A program made the position numbers and the translations under genes. From Actinomycetaceae bacterium (GTDB lineage: Bacteria; Actinomycetota; Actinomycetes; Actinomycetales; Actinomycetaceae), in the NCBI GenBank assembly GCA_030524055.1, contig JAUNHH010000003.1, positions 62,001-126,000 on the forward strand: 64,000 nt of DNA, read 5' to 3'. Below, one piece after another: positions 54,629-63,751 of this stretch. The first letter of the stretch is position 1; every line of letters starts with the position of its first letter. Under the pieces are notes generated by a model that saw only the letters and a program-made list of their open reading frames with translations, was not told the DNA's origin and made no database searches.

Positions 54629-56296
54629 TTAGCCTGTGGGCTGCAAGGCAGGATGATGAGTCTTTCGCTGACGCCGACGAAGATGCTGTGGGCTCAGTTC
54701 TTTCTCCCAAAACTCTTCAACGCGATGCCGCCGGAAATGTAAAGTCCGAGTAAAGGAACTCTGGGCCGGAATCCACGTTCTTTGAGTGCCATACCATGAG
54801 GGAGCTTTTACTTCTGGTAGGCCATTATTCATACGCACTTTCCACCGAATATGACTGAGGAAACGGTGGTGATACCAGCACAGAAGAACTCCATTATTAA
54901 TATCCGTTGCCCCTCCGGCAGCATATTCGGTGACATGGTGAACTTCGCACCAATTGGGACCAATAGTGCAGCCGGGAATAATGCAACCACCATCGCGAGC
55001 AGCAATAGCCCTGCGTTGGTATGGAGTAAAAAGCCGACCAGAAGTAGTGATATCGAGAATCTGCCCATTTCGATCGGTAAAAACGCGCTCAACAACGCCG
55101 CTACAACATAATTGCGAGGCCGCGGCCGCAGAAATTACTGAGGCGGCTTCCTGGTGGGTGCCATAGGGGGCGTCCTCAAGGCGAGCAATACCGCGGTGGT
55201 TCTCTAAATCCTCGGCACACATAGTGACGACGAGAGTTGGTGGAGCCCCGCCAAGTAAAGGCATTGATTCCAGGGATGCTGCCCGAGTCAGAATCGACGC
55301 AAAGGCGTCATGGATTTTCTGTTTGCGTGAACGACCAAATTTGCTGTGGTCATCAGGGATGGTGACTTGCGCATGAAGGTGTGCAAGATCTGTGCCTTCA
55401 GTGCTGGGGGCGTTGGGATTGTCCCCGGCACCCCCGGAATATTCTTCATTGGCAAATAGCTCCCCGCGGGCAATGGCATCGTCAACCCGCGGGTTAGTCA
55501 CCGCATCAATCAGTCGATTAAGTTGGGCCCCGACCTCGGGAAGAAGATCACCAGAAATGTGCACAAGGCCCTCTTTTGTGGGCGTGAGTGAGAGGCCGCG
55601 CCGGTAAATGGTGTTTTCTTCGCGTGGTGCCTTTCCATCAGGGTCAATGGCGTGCAGCCATAATCTGGCAATATCGCTGAGGGTATCAGCGGTAGGAATA
55701 AGCCCCTCTAAAAGAGGGTCGCGCACGCACATAGCGCGCAGCGTGTCTGCATTAAAAGACGGATTTTCCTCGATAAAGCCAATAGCTGTACCAACAACGC
55801 TGCGCTGAGCGACCTCAACAAGGTCAGGATGAACCCGAGCAACTTGTGCTGGCCCAAGAATAGACATCACTGAAACAGCAGCATCAAAAGCAAGAACGCC
55901 ATTTTCTGTTGCGGTACGGATAAGCGAATAGGGGGAAGAAATCTTTTCCCCGGTAAATGAGTACTTGCTGCGCAAGGTGCGCCCAAGGCGAAGCCGCCGA
56001 GTAATAGTGGAAGTGCTAGCGCCAGTTGTGCTGCGGAGAAGTTCATTAGAACTACGCGCCCCACGCTGGGCACATAAGGAATCTTCGCTGCCAGGGCGGC
56101 AACGGGAATCCACTTCACCAGCGAGTAAAGCCCGTGCGCCATCAACAATGCGACCAAGTGATTCGACCTGGCGGACAGCCTCTAGTAGGGAATCGTCGTT
56201 AAGAGAAGAAAGAGTGTCTTCCCCAAGTAGGTGGGAGATGGACATGCGGATATCGCGGATCTTCTGATCCAACTGGGGTGCAATATCTGTGTCCAT
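54629..56296 (-). CDS. DUF222 and HNH endonuclease domain protein
   Basis: 555 residues. The DUF222 region (about 20-370) is the long helical part typical of actinobacterial multicopy HNH proteins. It is followed by the HNH domain near residues 440-490: CIIPGCTIGPNWCEVHHVTEYAAGGATDINNGVLLCWYHH. The paired Cys residues and H-H/N/H are present, so the nuclease site looks intact. The biological role is not established; these genes are often multicopy and mobile. This copy is complete and is not flanked by obvious repeats. Confidence 0.9.
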   Translation of the reverse strand: MDTDIAPQLDQKIRDIRMSISHLLGEDTLSSLNDDSLLEAVRQVESLGRIVDGARALLAGEVDSRCRPGSEDSLCAQRGARSSNELLRSTTGASTSTITRRLRLGRTLRSKYSFTGEKISSPYSLIRTATENGVLAFDAAVSVMSILGPAQVARVHPDLVEVAQRSVVGTAIGFIEENPSFNADTLRAMCVRDPLLEGLIPTADTLSDIARLWLHAIDPDGKAPREENTIYRRGLSLTPTKEGLVHISGDLLPEVGAQLNRLIDAVTNPRVDDAIARGELFANEEYSGGAGDNPNAPSTEGTDLAHLHAQVTIPDDHSKFGRSRKQKIHDAFASILTRAASLESMPLLGGAPPTLVVTMCAEDLENHRGIARLEDAPYGTHQEAASVISAAAASQLCCSGVVERVFTDRNGQILDITTSGRLFTPYQRRAIAARDGGCIIPGCTIGPNWCEVHHVTEYAAGGATDINNGVLLCWYHHRFLSHIRWKVRMNNGLPEVKAPSWYGTQRTWIPAQSSFTRTLHFRRHRVEEFWEKELSPQHLRRRQRKTHHPALQPTG

Positions 56297-56380
56297 GACC
56301 TAAGTGTACACGGAATAGAACAGGTGTGCTACTGGTAAACACTAATTCTCTCCGTTTAATTTCGCTCATAGTAATTTCGT

Positions 56381-56393
56381 GCCCCGCCCTCGT
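56381..56393 (-). repeat. Dispersed motif upstream of tig (reverse orientation)
   Basis: GCCCCGCCCTCGT is an exact reverse copy of the 13-base motif in the spacer between the DUF222-HNH gene and tig, about 65 bases upstream of the putative tig -35. Confidence 0.85.
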
Positions 56394-56458
56394 GTATGCT
56401 GACGGGACTACGCCCATCGCGAAAGGGTGCGTTCAGTGGCGCTCACCTCAATAGGATC

Positions 56459-56489
56459 TTGGCGCCGAAGTGGGGCACTAGCGTAGAAT
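56459..56489 (+). promoter_or_regulatory. Possible tig promoter
   Basis: TTGGCG (56459-56464) and TAGAAT (56484-56489) are separated by 19 bases, a wider spacing than ideal. The likely start of transcription is about 60 bases before the GTG of tig. Confidence 0.4.
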
Positions 56490-56552
56490 CGGGGGTTGTT
56501 GTGCGCCCACAAAGGGGCGTTCCCTAAATCTGACGTTGTGGAGTACCAACCC

Positions 56553-57920
56553 GTGAAGAGCACTGTTGAGACCCTCGAACCGACCAAGGTTCGCCTGACT
56601 GTCGAGGTTCCCTACGAGGAACTCAAGTCGGATATGTCCAAGGCGTACCGCCAAATCTCCGAGCAGGTTTCCATCCCCGGTTTCCGCAAGGGCAAGGTTC
56701 CCCCACGCATTATTGACCAGCGTTTTGGCCGCGCAGTCGTCATTGAACAGGTTGTCAACGACGTTCTGCCCCAGCATTACGCCGACGCTGTCGCCGAACA
56801 CTCCCTTCGCCCCATGGCTCAGCCTGAGGTTGAGGTGACCGGTCTGCCCAATACCTCTGGTGAGCAGGGTGGAGAGCTGACTTTCACCGCTGAAGTTGCA
56901 GTTGTGCCCGACTTTGAGCTGCCCACTATTGACGATTCCCTCATTGTGGAAGTGGATCCGCTTGAGGTCAGCGATGAGGACGTTGAGAAGGAACTCGACG
57001 ATCTTCGCGGACGCTTTGCCACGCTGAAAACCATTACTCGCAAGGCAAAGACCGGCGATTTTGCCACCATTGACCTGGTTGCCACCATTAATGGCGAAGA
57101 AGTTGATTCCGTTTCCGACGTTTCTTATGAAATCGGTTCCGGCTCCATGCTTGATGGGCAGGATAAAGCCCTTCGCGGCACTAAAGCCGATGATGTCGTG
57201 ACCTTTACTGCCCCATTAAAGGGTGGCGATCACGAGGGCGAAGAAGCGGAAGTGACTATTACCGTGAAGTCAATGAAGGTCCGCGAATTGCCTGAAGCGG
57301 ATGACGACTTTGCGCAAATGGTCTCCGAATTCGACACCATTGAAGAATTGCGTACTGACCTGCGTGAACAGGCTGGTAAATCCAAGGCTTCTCAGCAGGC
57401 TCTTCAGGCACGTGAGCGCCTTGTTGACGCCCTTTTGGATAAGGTCGAAATTCTTATTCCTGAGGTCGCTATTGAGCATGAGCTTGAGCATCGTCTTGGC
57501 GAAAATGCCTCTGCGAAAGAAAAGAAGGAAGCCCGCACTACTGTCGAGCGCGAAATTCGTACCGAGATTCTTGCTGAGGCTATTTCTTCCGAATTTGAGG
57601 TCCAGGTCGGGCAGCAAGAACTCATTGATTATGCAATCCAGATGTCTCAGGGCTATGGCATTGACATTAATCAGCTTTTCTCTTCTCCTCAGCAAATGTC
57701 TGCCGTTGTTTCTGACCTCGGGCGTGCAAAGGCTCTGATTGAGGCTCTGCGCAAGGTGACCGTTAAGGACACCAATGGTGAGACCGTTGACCTCAGCGAA
57801 TTCCTGGGTGGCGGCGAAGAAGAAGCTGTTGAGGCCGAGGAGGCCGACGCGGTGGAAGCTGTTGAGGCTGACGCTGCTGAGGTTGAGGATGCTGCAGCTG
57901 AGGATTCCGAAACCAAGTGA
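56553..57920 (+). CDS. tig: Trigger factor
   Basis: About 455 residues. Trigger factor is the ribosome-bound chaperone and peptidyl-prolyl isomerase. The ribosome-binding signature GFRKGKVPPRIIDQRFG is near residue 45, the FKBP-like PPIase lies at about 165-240 (GDFATIDLVATINGEEVD, DGQDKALRGTKADD), and the C-terminal chaperone arms follow. The tail is acidic (Glu, Ala, Asp) and low complexity, as often in actinobacteria. GTG 56553 is taken with GGAG upstream; a TTG frame upstream would add a non-homologous N-terminus. Confidence 0.96.
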   Translation: MKSTVETLEPTKVRLTVEVPYEELKSDMSKAYRQISEQVSIPGFRKGKVPPRIIDQRFGRAVVIEQVVNDVLPQHYADAVAEHSLRPMAQPEVEVTGLPNTSGEQGGELTFTAEVAVVPDFELPTIDDSLIVEVDPLEVSDEDVEKELDDLRGRFATLKTITRKAKTGDFATIDLVATINGEEVDSVSDVSYEIGSGSMLDGQDKALRGTKADDVVTFTAPLKGGDHEGEEAEVTITVKSMKVRELPEADDDFAQMVSEFDTIEELRTDLREQAGKSKASQQALQARERLVDALLDKVEILIPEVAIEHELEHRLGENASAKEKKEARTTVEREIRTEILAEAISSEFEVQVGQQELIDYAIQMSQGYGIDINQLFSSPQQMSAVVSDLGRAKALIEALRKVTVKDTNGETVDLSEFLGGGEEEAVEAEEADAVEAVEADAAEVEDAAAEDSETK

Positions 57921-57944
57921 GTGTGATTGCCTGAAGTCTGATTG

Positions 57945-57957
57945 ACGAGGGCGGGGA
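57945..57957 (+). repeat. Dispersed motif ACGAGGGCGGGGA between tig and its terminator
   Basis: The exact 10-base core plus GGG, with the last base A instead of C. It lies 24 bases after the tig stop and runs into the first bases of the terminator stem. Confidence 0.75.
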
Positions 57958-57988
57958 GGCCGACACCGAAAGGTGTCGGCCTCTTTTT
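57956..57988 (+). terminator. Intrinsic terminator after tig
   Basis: GAGGCCGACACC pairs with GGTGTCGGCCTC around GAAA, followed by TTTTT (57984-57988). Confidence 0.95.
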
Positions 57989-58089
57989 ATGTGCTAGGTG
58001 AGACGACTCACTAGGCTTTATGTTATTGTCTTGCATTAGGAGCTTGAGCTGCCGAGCTGATGACTGAATCAAAGGGGAGGGAAACAGTA

Positions 58090-61000
58090 ATGGTTGATTC
58101 GCGTCTTCATGGCATCGAGGAGGATGTGCGCTTTGATCACGGAGTTGCTGACGAACTTATCAGTGCCTTTAAAGCTGCTGCGGAGAGCATAGGGACTCAA
58201 ACAGGAGCCCGTGCTGCGGCTGTCTCCACGGCGAAGGTTGACTTCAGCGGACATTTTTCGGAGTTGTTTACCAGCAATGCGGATATCGGCGCCGCCGATG
58301 GTGTTGAAGTCGCAACCCGACTGCGTGAGGTTGCTGTAGCTGCCACTCGACTTAAAGAAGAAGCAAAGAAGGAGCAACAGCGGCGGGAAGTTGCGCGGGA
58401 ATGGATGCGGGAAAGAGCTGCTCGACACGAGTTGGTGAAATGGGGCTACGATACGGTACAAGCTCTGATCGGTCACATTGAACAGCCTCCTGTTGGCCCG
58501 CCCGCCGAGCCAGTGACCTTAACTGTGTCCGCACCCCCAGTTGCCCGCCGGCAAATACCGTCACCTGGGGGTGTGATAGTTACTGGTACTGGTGGAGGTG
58601 TTTCTTCAGCACGACCTGCAAATCTTCGTTCCTTTGCCGACACATGGGCAACATTAAATACCGAATTAATGCCTTTGCCGATGTCCCTTCAAGGACATCT
58701 TGACTCTTTTGCCTCACACTGCCGCTGGGGCACCCTTGAAGCTGATGACACTATTATGGGCTTCCGCAATTGGAATTCTGAAAATAGTGGCCAAGTCGGT
58801 TGGGCGCGAGTGATCGCTGAGGCGTTCGAGGCGGCAGGAAGCGAAGGGGAAATCGCCTCGGTGGCTGACGCGGCCTTATATCAGGCGCTCAACAATGCGG
58901 GGATGAATGCGACTCGACGGGACCTCACTATTGCGCCTGCCCAGGTTGTTGGCGCACCTCCGACATCTGGATACGCAGTAGATCCCGTGAACACGGCCAC
59001 TGGCAACTTTGTTGAGACAGAGGTTGATCTTGACTTCCAAGGTGGTTGCGGCAACCTTGCGATCTATCGAACATACAGTTCAAGAGGGCTTGTGTCTGGC
59101 GTTTATGGCACAGGGTGGGGGTCCATTCTTGATATGGAACTGCGCTTTGATGCCGATGGTGCAATATGGGTAATGCCGGATGGTAGACATCAGCCATTCC
59201 CACGCGATGGTGAGGCATGGGGCAAAGCTGACGGTGATTCTTTATGGCTCAATTTTGGGGAGCTTCCGGCGGCATTTGGGCGGCGGAACGGCTACCTTAT
59301 TCGTGGCAATAATGGAGGATGGTGGGCCTTTGATCAGTCTGGATGCTGGCTTGGTCTGGGGTGGGGGAATGGCACCGGCATCTATGTGTCACGAGATGAA
59401 AATGGAAACGTTACACGTCTGACCCATGAACGAGGGCGGTGGGTGGATATTGCCTACCGTGACAATCGTGTGACCGCTTTACATGCCTCAGACGGGCGGC
59501 ACGTTGAATATGACTATGACCAATCTGGCCGCCTCCAGTCGGTGCGGCGGAATGGAGAGCAGAGAAAGTACGTATGGAATGAAGAAGGTCTAATTTCTGC
59601 TGTTTATGATGGGGCTGGGCATCGTGAACTGCTTAATACCTATGACGCTGACGGGCGGGTTAAGAAGCAAATCACCAATTTGGGGCGTGAGGTGAATTTC
59701 AGTTACCTTCCTCACCGAATCACGGTAGTTTCTGATCCTGATGGCGGGCGCTCAAATTCGTGGATTGCCGATGAGCGGGGGCGGATAATAGGGATTATTG
59801 ATGCCAATGGTGCTAAACAATCAATGTCCTATGACTCGTCAGGAAATCTTATTCTCAGTCGTGACAGAAAAGGCCGATTGACTGTACATCAATATGATGA
59901 TCGTGGCAGGAATATTCTCTCTAAAGGACCAGACGGCCTCATTGTCGAGAAAGAATGGGATATAGAGGACCGGCTAATCAGTGTCACTAATTCTCACGGA
60001 GCGCGAGTGCGCTATGAATATACTGATGAATCACCTTTTCCCCTTAAAATTGTGGATCCTGAGGGAGGAATCACTCAATTAGAGTGGGACAAGGGGCTAC
60101 TTTCCCGTCTGATTGATCCCACTGGAGTAACGGTCAGTTTCACTCATGACCAATATGGGGATCTTGAAAGTGTAACCAATGCTGCTGGTGACACTATTCG
60201 TTTTATACGAGACCAGGTGGGGCGAGTTATTGAACAGATTGACCCATTGGGCGGACATACACGCTTTTCTTATGATCCGAATGGACGCTTGTTGTCACGG
60301 CAAGAACCAGACGGGAGTCTTTGGCGTTGGGAGTGGGACGATAACTTTGGACCCGCGCGTTTTATTGATCCGCTAGGGAATGTGACGAGCGTTCAGCGTG
60401 GACCTGACGGGCAGATTGTATCGACTACTGATCCACTTGGGCGTGTTATTACCAGGTCATTTGATGACTTTGGGAATCTAGCGGGTTTGGAGTTGCCAGG
60501 CGGCATACAGTGGGCGTTTTCTCATGATGCTCTTGGTCGTCTTCGTGAACTGCATGACCCTAATGGGGGAACGTGGACGAACGAATACATGCCAGATGGG
60601 ATGTTGCTAAGCACGGTCGATCCCACTGGTGTGAGAAGGGTTTTTGGATACACCGAACAGGATCATTCTTTAGGTCCAAAGAATGCTACACAGAACGCAC
60701 AGAGCGGTTTCTCTATTTCCCTAAATGACGGGGTAAAAGTCCAGACAACATACTTCGATGACCTTGGCCGCCCACGACAATTTGAAGCCTCAGATGGTTC
60801 AGCAGAGGTTGTGGTGCGTGACTTATGTGGTCGCATTGTCGAGGCCGTGAATGCTGATGGTGGACTCGAGCAATGGAAACGAGATGCCGCCGGACGGGTG
60901 GTGGAACATATCGATGCCACAGGGGCCCTCACTCGCTATGAATATGACAAATGCGGACGACGCAGTGCTGAAATTGCCCCTGGAGGTGAGCGAATTACAT

Positions 61001-63726
61001 TTGAATGGGACGAGATGTCTCGTCTCAGAGCAAAGACCAGTTCCACGGGAATATACGAGAAAGCGGAACGGGATAAACTCGGTCGAATTGTCCGCTATGT
61101 GATTTCCGGTCGCGGAGTGTGGAAAATAAAGTATGACCCCTGTGGTCGAGTTATTTCGACGAGCGATCCAGTATTTGGGCGGCGACGTTATTCTTATGAT
61201 TCAGCAGGGCAGTTGGTGAAGGTAATCAATGCTCTCGGTGGTGAGACATGCTACTCATATGATGATTTAGGACGTGCAACTCGAATAGTTGATCCGCTCG
61301 GCGGCGTCATTTTACGTGAGTATGATGCCTTCAATCATGTTGTCAGTAATATCGACCAGCTGGGCAGAAAAACTACTGCCAGATATGATGCGGCTGGGCG
61401 TCAAGTTTGGCAACAGGATCCGGATGGACGGATAACTGAATGGACCTATGGAAAGGATGGCCTTCCTGAGGCTACTTCGTTAGATGGGCAATTGATATCG
61501 CGACTTTCTCGCAATTACATTGCCCGCGAGGTTGTGCTCGAAGACTACACGCATTCGGCGGTAGATCCCCTGGTGCATACTCTTAAATTTGACCCTTCTG
61601 GGCGCCTAATCGAACGTTTACGCAATGACTCTGGACTTAAATGGACATATGACGAAGAGGGTAGACGTCTGACAATGACCGACCCATTCGGGCGGGTTAC
61701 ACACTATTCATGGGATCAGTCAGGTAATTTAGCTAGAATTCAGTCCCCGGACTGCGCTAGTGAGTATTCCTATGACTCTGAGGGGCGTCTACTTACATCC
61801 CGAGTTGGTGATCGTCAACAAAAGTGGACGCTAAACAATGGACTGCCTAGCCGACATGAAGTAACAAGCGGCAATGGGTCCTTGACAGAGTCAACATTTA
61901 TTGAACGCGATGACTCTGGGCGAGTAATTGCATTGCGTTCTGACGACGCTGTGACGACCTTTTCCTATGATGAAGCGGGTCAACTTTTATCCTCCAGGCA
62001 CACCCTAAGTAATGGCATCCGTCATGAGCGACAGTGGGAATGGGATAAGGCTGGAAGGATGTGTGCGCAAATTGTTAATGGCGCACGAACCGAATTTCAG
62101 TATGACCCTGCTGGTCAATTAATTGAGATGGTGGGTCCTGATTCGACTAAGCGATATCAGTATGACCCTTGTGGACGTAGGGTCTTTAGTAGGACCAAGA
62201 CTGGTGGGCACAGCGCCGAAACGCATATTGAATGGGATGCGCTGGGGCACTTAAAGTCAATTACTGACGAGCATAATCAGCGATATGACGTCCGAATTGA
62301 CGCTTTGGGAGAATTGATTGGGATTGGAGCTGGAGAAACTCAGTCCCCTAATGTGTGGTGGGACTCGGCCTCGCAAATTCCGACAATAGCGACACTTGGT
62401 AAAGAAGAGTTCCACACCGGACCGGGTTTGACGCAGGCGTATGCCGGACAACTTGGTCCTACCGCGTGGCGTCAATCTAGAGTTACCGACGCTGGGGACC
62501 CTTGGGCAGTGGCAGAGGGACCTTGGAATCTCGACGCCCCTAGTAGTCTGACCTCAAGCGGAGCAATAACTATTGCTGGCTTGGAAATAATGGGGGCAAG
62601 GGTATACGACCCATCAACGGCTTCTTTCCTCTCAACCGATCCCATCGAGGCACCACTTGGTTCGGTCTGGGCATTCAACCCGTATTCTTATGCAGGAAAC
62701 GACCCAGTCGGGGCTTCAGATCCGTGGGGATTGGCCGCAGTGTCAGATGCGGACTTAGCAAAGTACACGAACGTCAAAGGCCTAGTGCAGATGGGCCAAG
62801 ACTGGTTCGCAAATAACTGGGAGTACGTTGCCGGTGGGCTGATGATCGTTGGAGGCATTGCGCTGCTGTGCACAGGTGTCGGAGGACCCGCAGGGTTGGC
62901 TCTGCTTGGAGGCTCCGGGGCATTGATTTCTGGCGGTGTCTCCATGGGCGTTCAGAAGTTTCAGAATGGCAGAGTAGATCCAGGACAACTCGGTCTGGAT
63001 ATGGCCATTGGTGGCATCGCCGGACTTGCAGGTGGTGGCACAGGACTATTTTTGGGCGCACGGCATGCGAGCCCGCTGTTTACTTCAGTATCAGCAGGGT
63101 CCGTTGACGGTGGGATATCTGGCCTCCTAACCTACGCGGCCAGTCCGGGCCCGCACGATCCGCTTGGAGCCTTGCGCTCCACCCTAACAGGTGCTGGAAT
63201 CGGAGGTTTAACCGGAGGCGCGGCCCATGGTATTGGTTCGAAAATTCCAAGCGGGTCAGGTTCGGGATCACAACATGTGATTGAGTCGGTTACGCCGCCG
63301 TCTGCAATGCGCCCACTGGCGGAATTGTCACCAGCTCCACGACCAGTGCCGGACGGGCAGTATTTCCCAAGGATTCCACTGCGGCGGAATCAACATGGAG
63401 TGAATCTTCCCGACACTAAGAGTGATATAAGTGATTTGATACCTGGCGGACATACATACCCATGGCCCGTGCGCCCTGGTTATGACTTGGGTGTAGATGG
63501 TGCACATACTCAATTGGGATGGAGGATTGGCGAGCATAAGGACATGACTTACGAATATGGACAAGCTCGTGAATATAATGAACTGGGAGAACCGATGCGA
63601 GATATTGATTTTACCGATCATTGTCGTCCGGATCTTCATCCGAATCCCCATTGGCATCATCAGCTCCCCAATTCGACGGGTGGGACAAAGAATAGAGAAA
63701 AGATAGCTCGCCCCCTTGATTACTAG
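58090..63726 (+). CDS. Rhs/YD-repeat polymorphic toxin
   Basis: 1878 residues. ATG 58090 follows GGGGAGGG; an ATG at 58060 lacks an RBS. Residues 1-115 are helical and WXG/LXG-like, pointing to a type VII (ESX) route; no signal peptide is seen. A DUF6531-type region starts near 275 (YAVDPVNTATGNFVETEVDL). Dozens of YD/RHS repeats (YDYDQSGRL, YDPNGRLLS, YDSEGRLLT) form the shell from about 400 to 1500. The RHS core ends GARVYDPSTASFLSTDPIE (about 1502) ... DPWGL. A variable tip follows: hydrophobic Gly-rich segments (about 1575-1660) and a C-terminal domain with AREYNELGEPMRDIDFTDH and HWHHQLPNSTGGT, resembling His-rich nuclease-type toxin ends. The toxin activity itself is inferred. Confidence 0.9.
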   Translation: MVDSRLHGIEEDVRFDHGVADELISAFKAAAESIGTQTGARAAAVSTAKVDFSGHFSELFTSNADIGAADGVEVATRLREVAVAATRLKEEAKKEQQRREVAREWMRERAARHELVKWGYDTVQALIGHIEQPPVGPPAEPVTLTVSAPPVARRQIPSPGGVIVTGTGGGVSSARPANLRSFADTWATLNTELMPLPMSLQGHLDSFASHCRWGTLEADDTIMGFRNWNSENSGQVGWARVIAEAFEAAGSEGEIASVADAALYQALNNAGMNATRRDLTIAPAQVVGAPPTSGYAVDPVNTATGNFVETEVDLDFQGGCGNLAIYRTYSSRGLVSGVYGTGWGSILDMELRFDADGAIWVMPDGRHQPFPRDGEAWGKADGDSLWLNFGELPAAFGRRNGYLIRGNNGGWWAFDQSGCWLGLGWGNGTGIYVSRDENGNVTRLTHERGRWVDIAYRDNRVTALHASDGRHVEYDYDQSGRLQSVRRNGEQRKYVWNEEGLISAVYDGAGHRELLNTYDADGRVKKQITNLGREVNFSYLPHRITVVSDPDGGRSNSWIADERGRIIGIIDANGAKQSMSYDSSGNLILSRDRKGRLTVHQYDDRGRNILSKGPDGLIVEKEWDIEDRLISVTNSHGARVRYEYTDESPFPLKIVDPEGGITQLEWDKGLLSRLIDPTGVTVSFTHDQYGDLESVTNAAGDTIRFIRDQVGRVIEQIDPLGGHTRFSYDPNGRLLSRQEPDGSLWRWEWDDNFGPARFIDPLGNVTSVQRGPDGQIVSTTDPLGRVITRSFDDFGNLAGLELPGGIQWAFSHDALGRLRELHDPNGGTWTNEYMPDGMLLSTVDPTGVRRVFGYTEQDHSLGPKNATQNAQSGFSISLNDGVKVQTTYFDDLGRPRQFEASDGSAEVVVRDLCGRIVEAVNADGGLEQWKRDAAGRVVEHIDATGALTRYEYDKCGRRSAEIAPGGERITFEWDEMSRLRAKTSSTGIYEKAERDKLGRIVRYVISGRGVWKIKYDPCGRVISTSDPVFGRRRYSYDSAGQLVKVINALGGETCYSYDDLGRATRIVDPLGGVILREYDAFNHVVSNIDQLGRKTTARYDAAGRQVWQQDPDGRITEWTYGKDGLPEATSLDGQLISRLSRNYIAREVVLEDYTHSAVDPLVHTLKFDPSGRLIERLRNDSGLKWTYDEEGRRLTMTDPFGRVTHYSWDQSGNLARIQSPDCASEYSYDSEGRLLTSRVGDRQQKWTLNNGLPSRHEVTSGNGSLTESTFIERDDSGRVIALRSDDAVTTFSYDEAGQLLSSRHTLSNGIRHERQWEWDKAGRMCAQIVNGARTEFQYDPAGQLIEMVGPDSTKRYQYDPCGRRVFSRTKTGGHSAETHIEWDALGHLKSITDEHNQRYDVRIDALGELIGIGAGETQSPNVWWDSASQIPTIATLGKEEFHTGPGLTQAYAGQLGPTAWRQSRVTDAGDPWAVAEGPWNLDAPSSLTSSGAITIAGLEIMGARVYDPSTASFLSTDPIEAPLGSVWAFNPYSYAGNDPVGASDPWGLAAVSDADLAKYTNVKGLVQMGQDWFANNWEYVAGGLMIVGGIALLCTGVGGPAGLALLGGSGALISGGVSMGVQKFQNGRVDPGQLGLDMAIGGIAGLAGGGTGLFLGARHASPLFTSVSAGSVDGGISGLLTYAASPGPHDPLGALRSTLTGAGIGGLTGGAAHGIGSKIPSGSGSGSQHVIESVTPPSAMRPLAELSPAPRPVPDGQYFPRIPLRRNQHGVNLPDTKSDISDLIPGGHTYPWPVRPGYDLGVDGAHTQLGWRIGEHKDMTYEYGQAREYNELGEPMRDIDFTDHCRPDLHPNPHWHHQLPNSTGGTKNREKIARPLDY

Positions 63727-63751
63727 AGGTAATAAAGAAAAGAGTAGGAAG

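Noticed and set aside
56496-56552. TTG-initiated extension of trigger factor
   Set aside because: The added residues are unlike any trigger factor N-terminus, whereas the GTG 56553 frame begins with the family's usual short lead.
8234-59439. ACGAGGGCGG considered simply as an intrinsic terminator arm or Chi/KOPS-type polar site
   Set aside because: Most copies are single and inside genes, and 13 against 11 shows no strand polarity within the window; replichore-scale bias remains to be tested.
59500-62200. Regular short repeats in the Rhs gene considered as a CRISPR or satellite array
   Set aside because: They are coding YD repeats with varying sequence and no constant repeat-spacer pattern.
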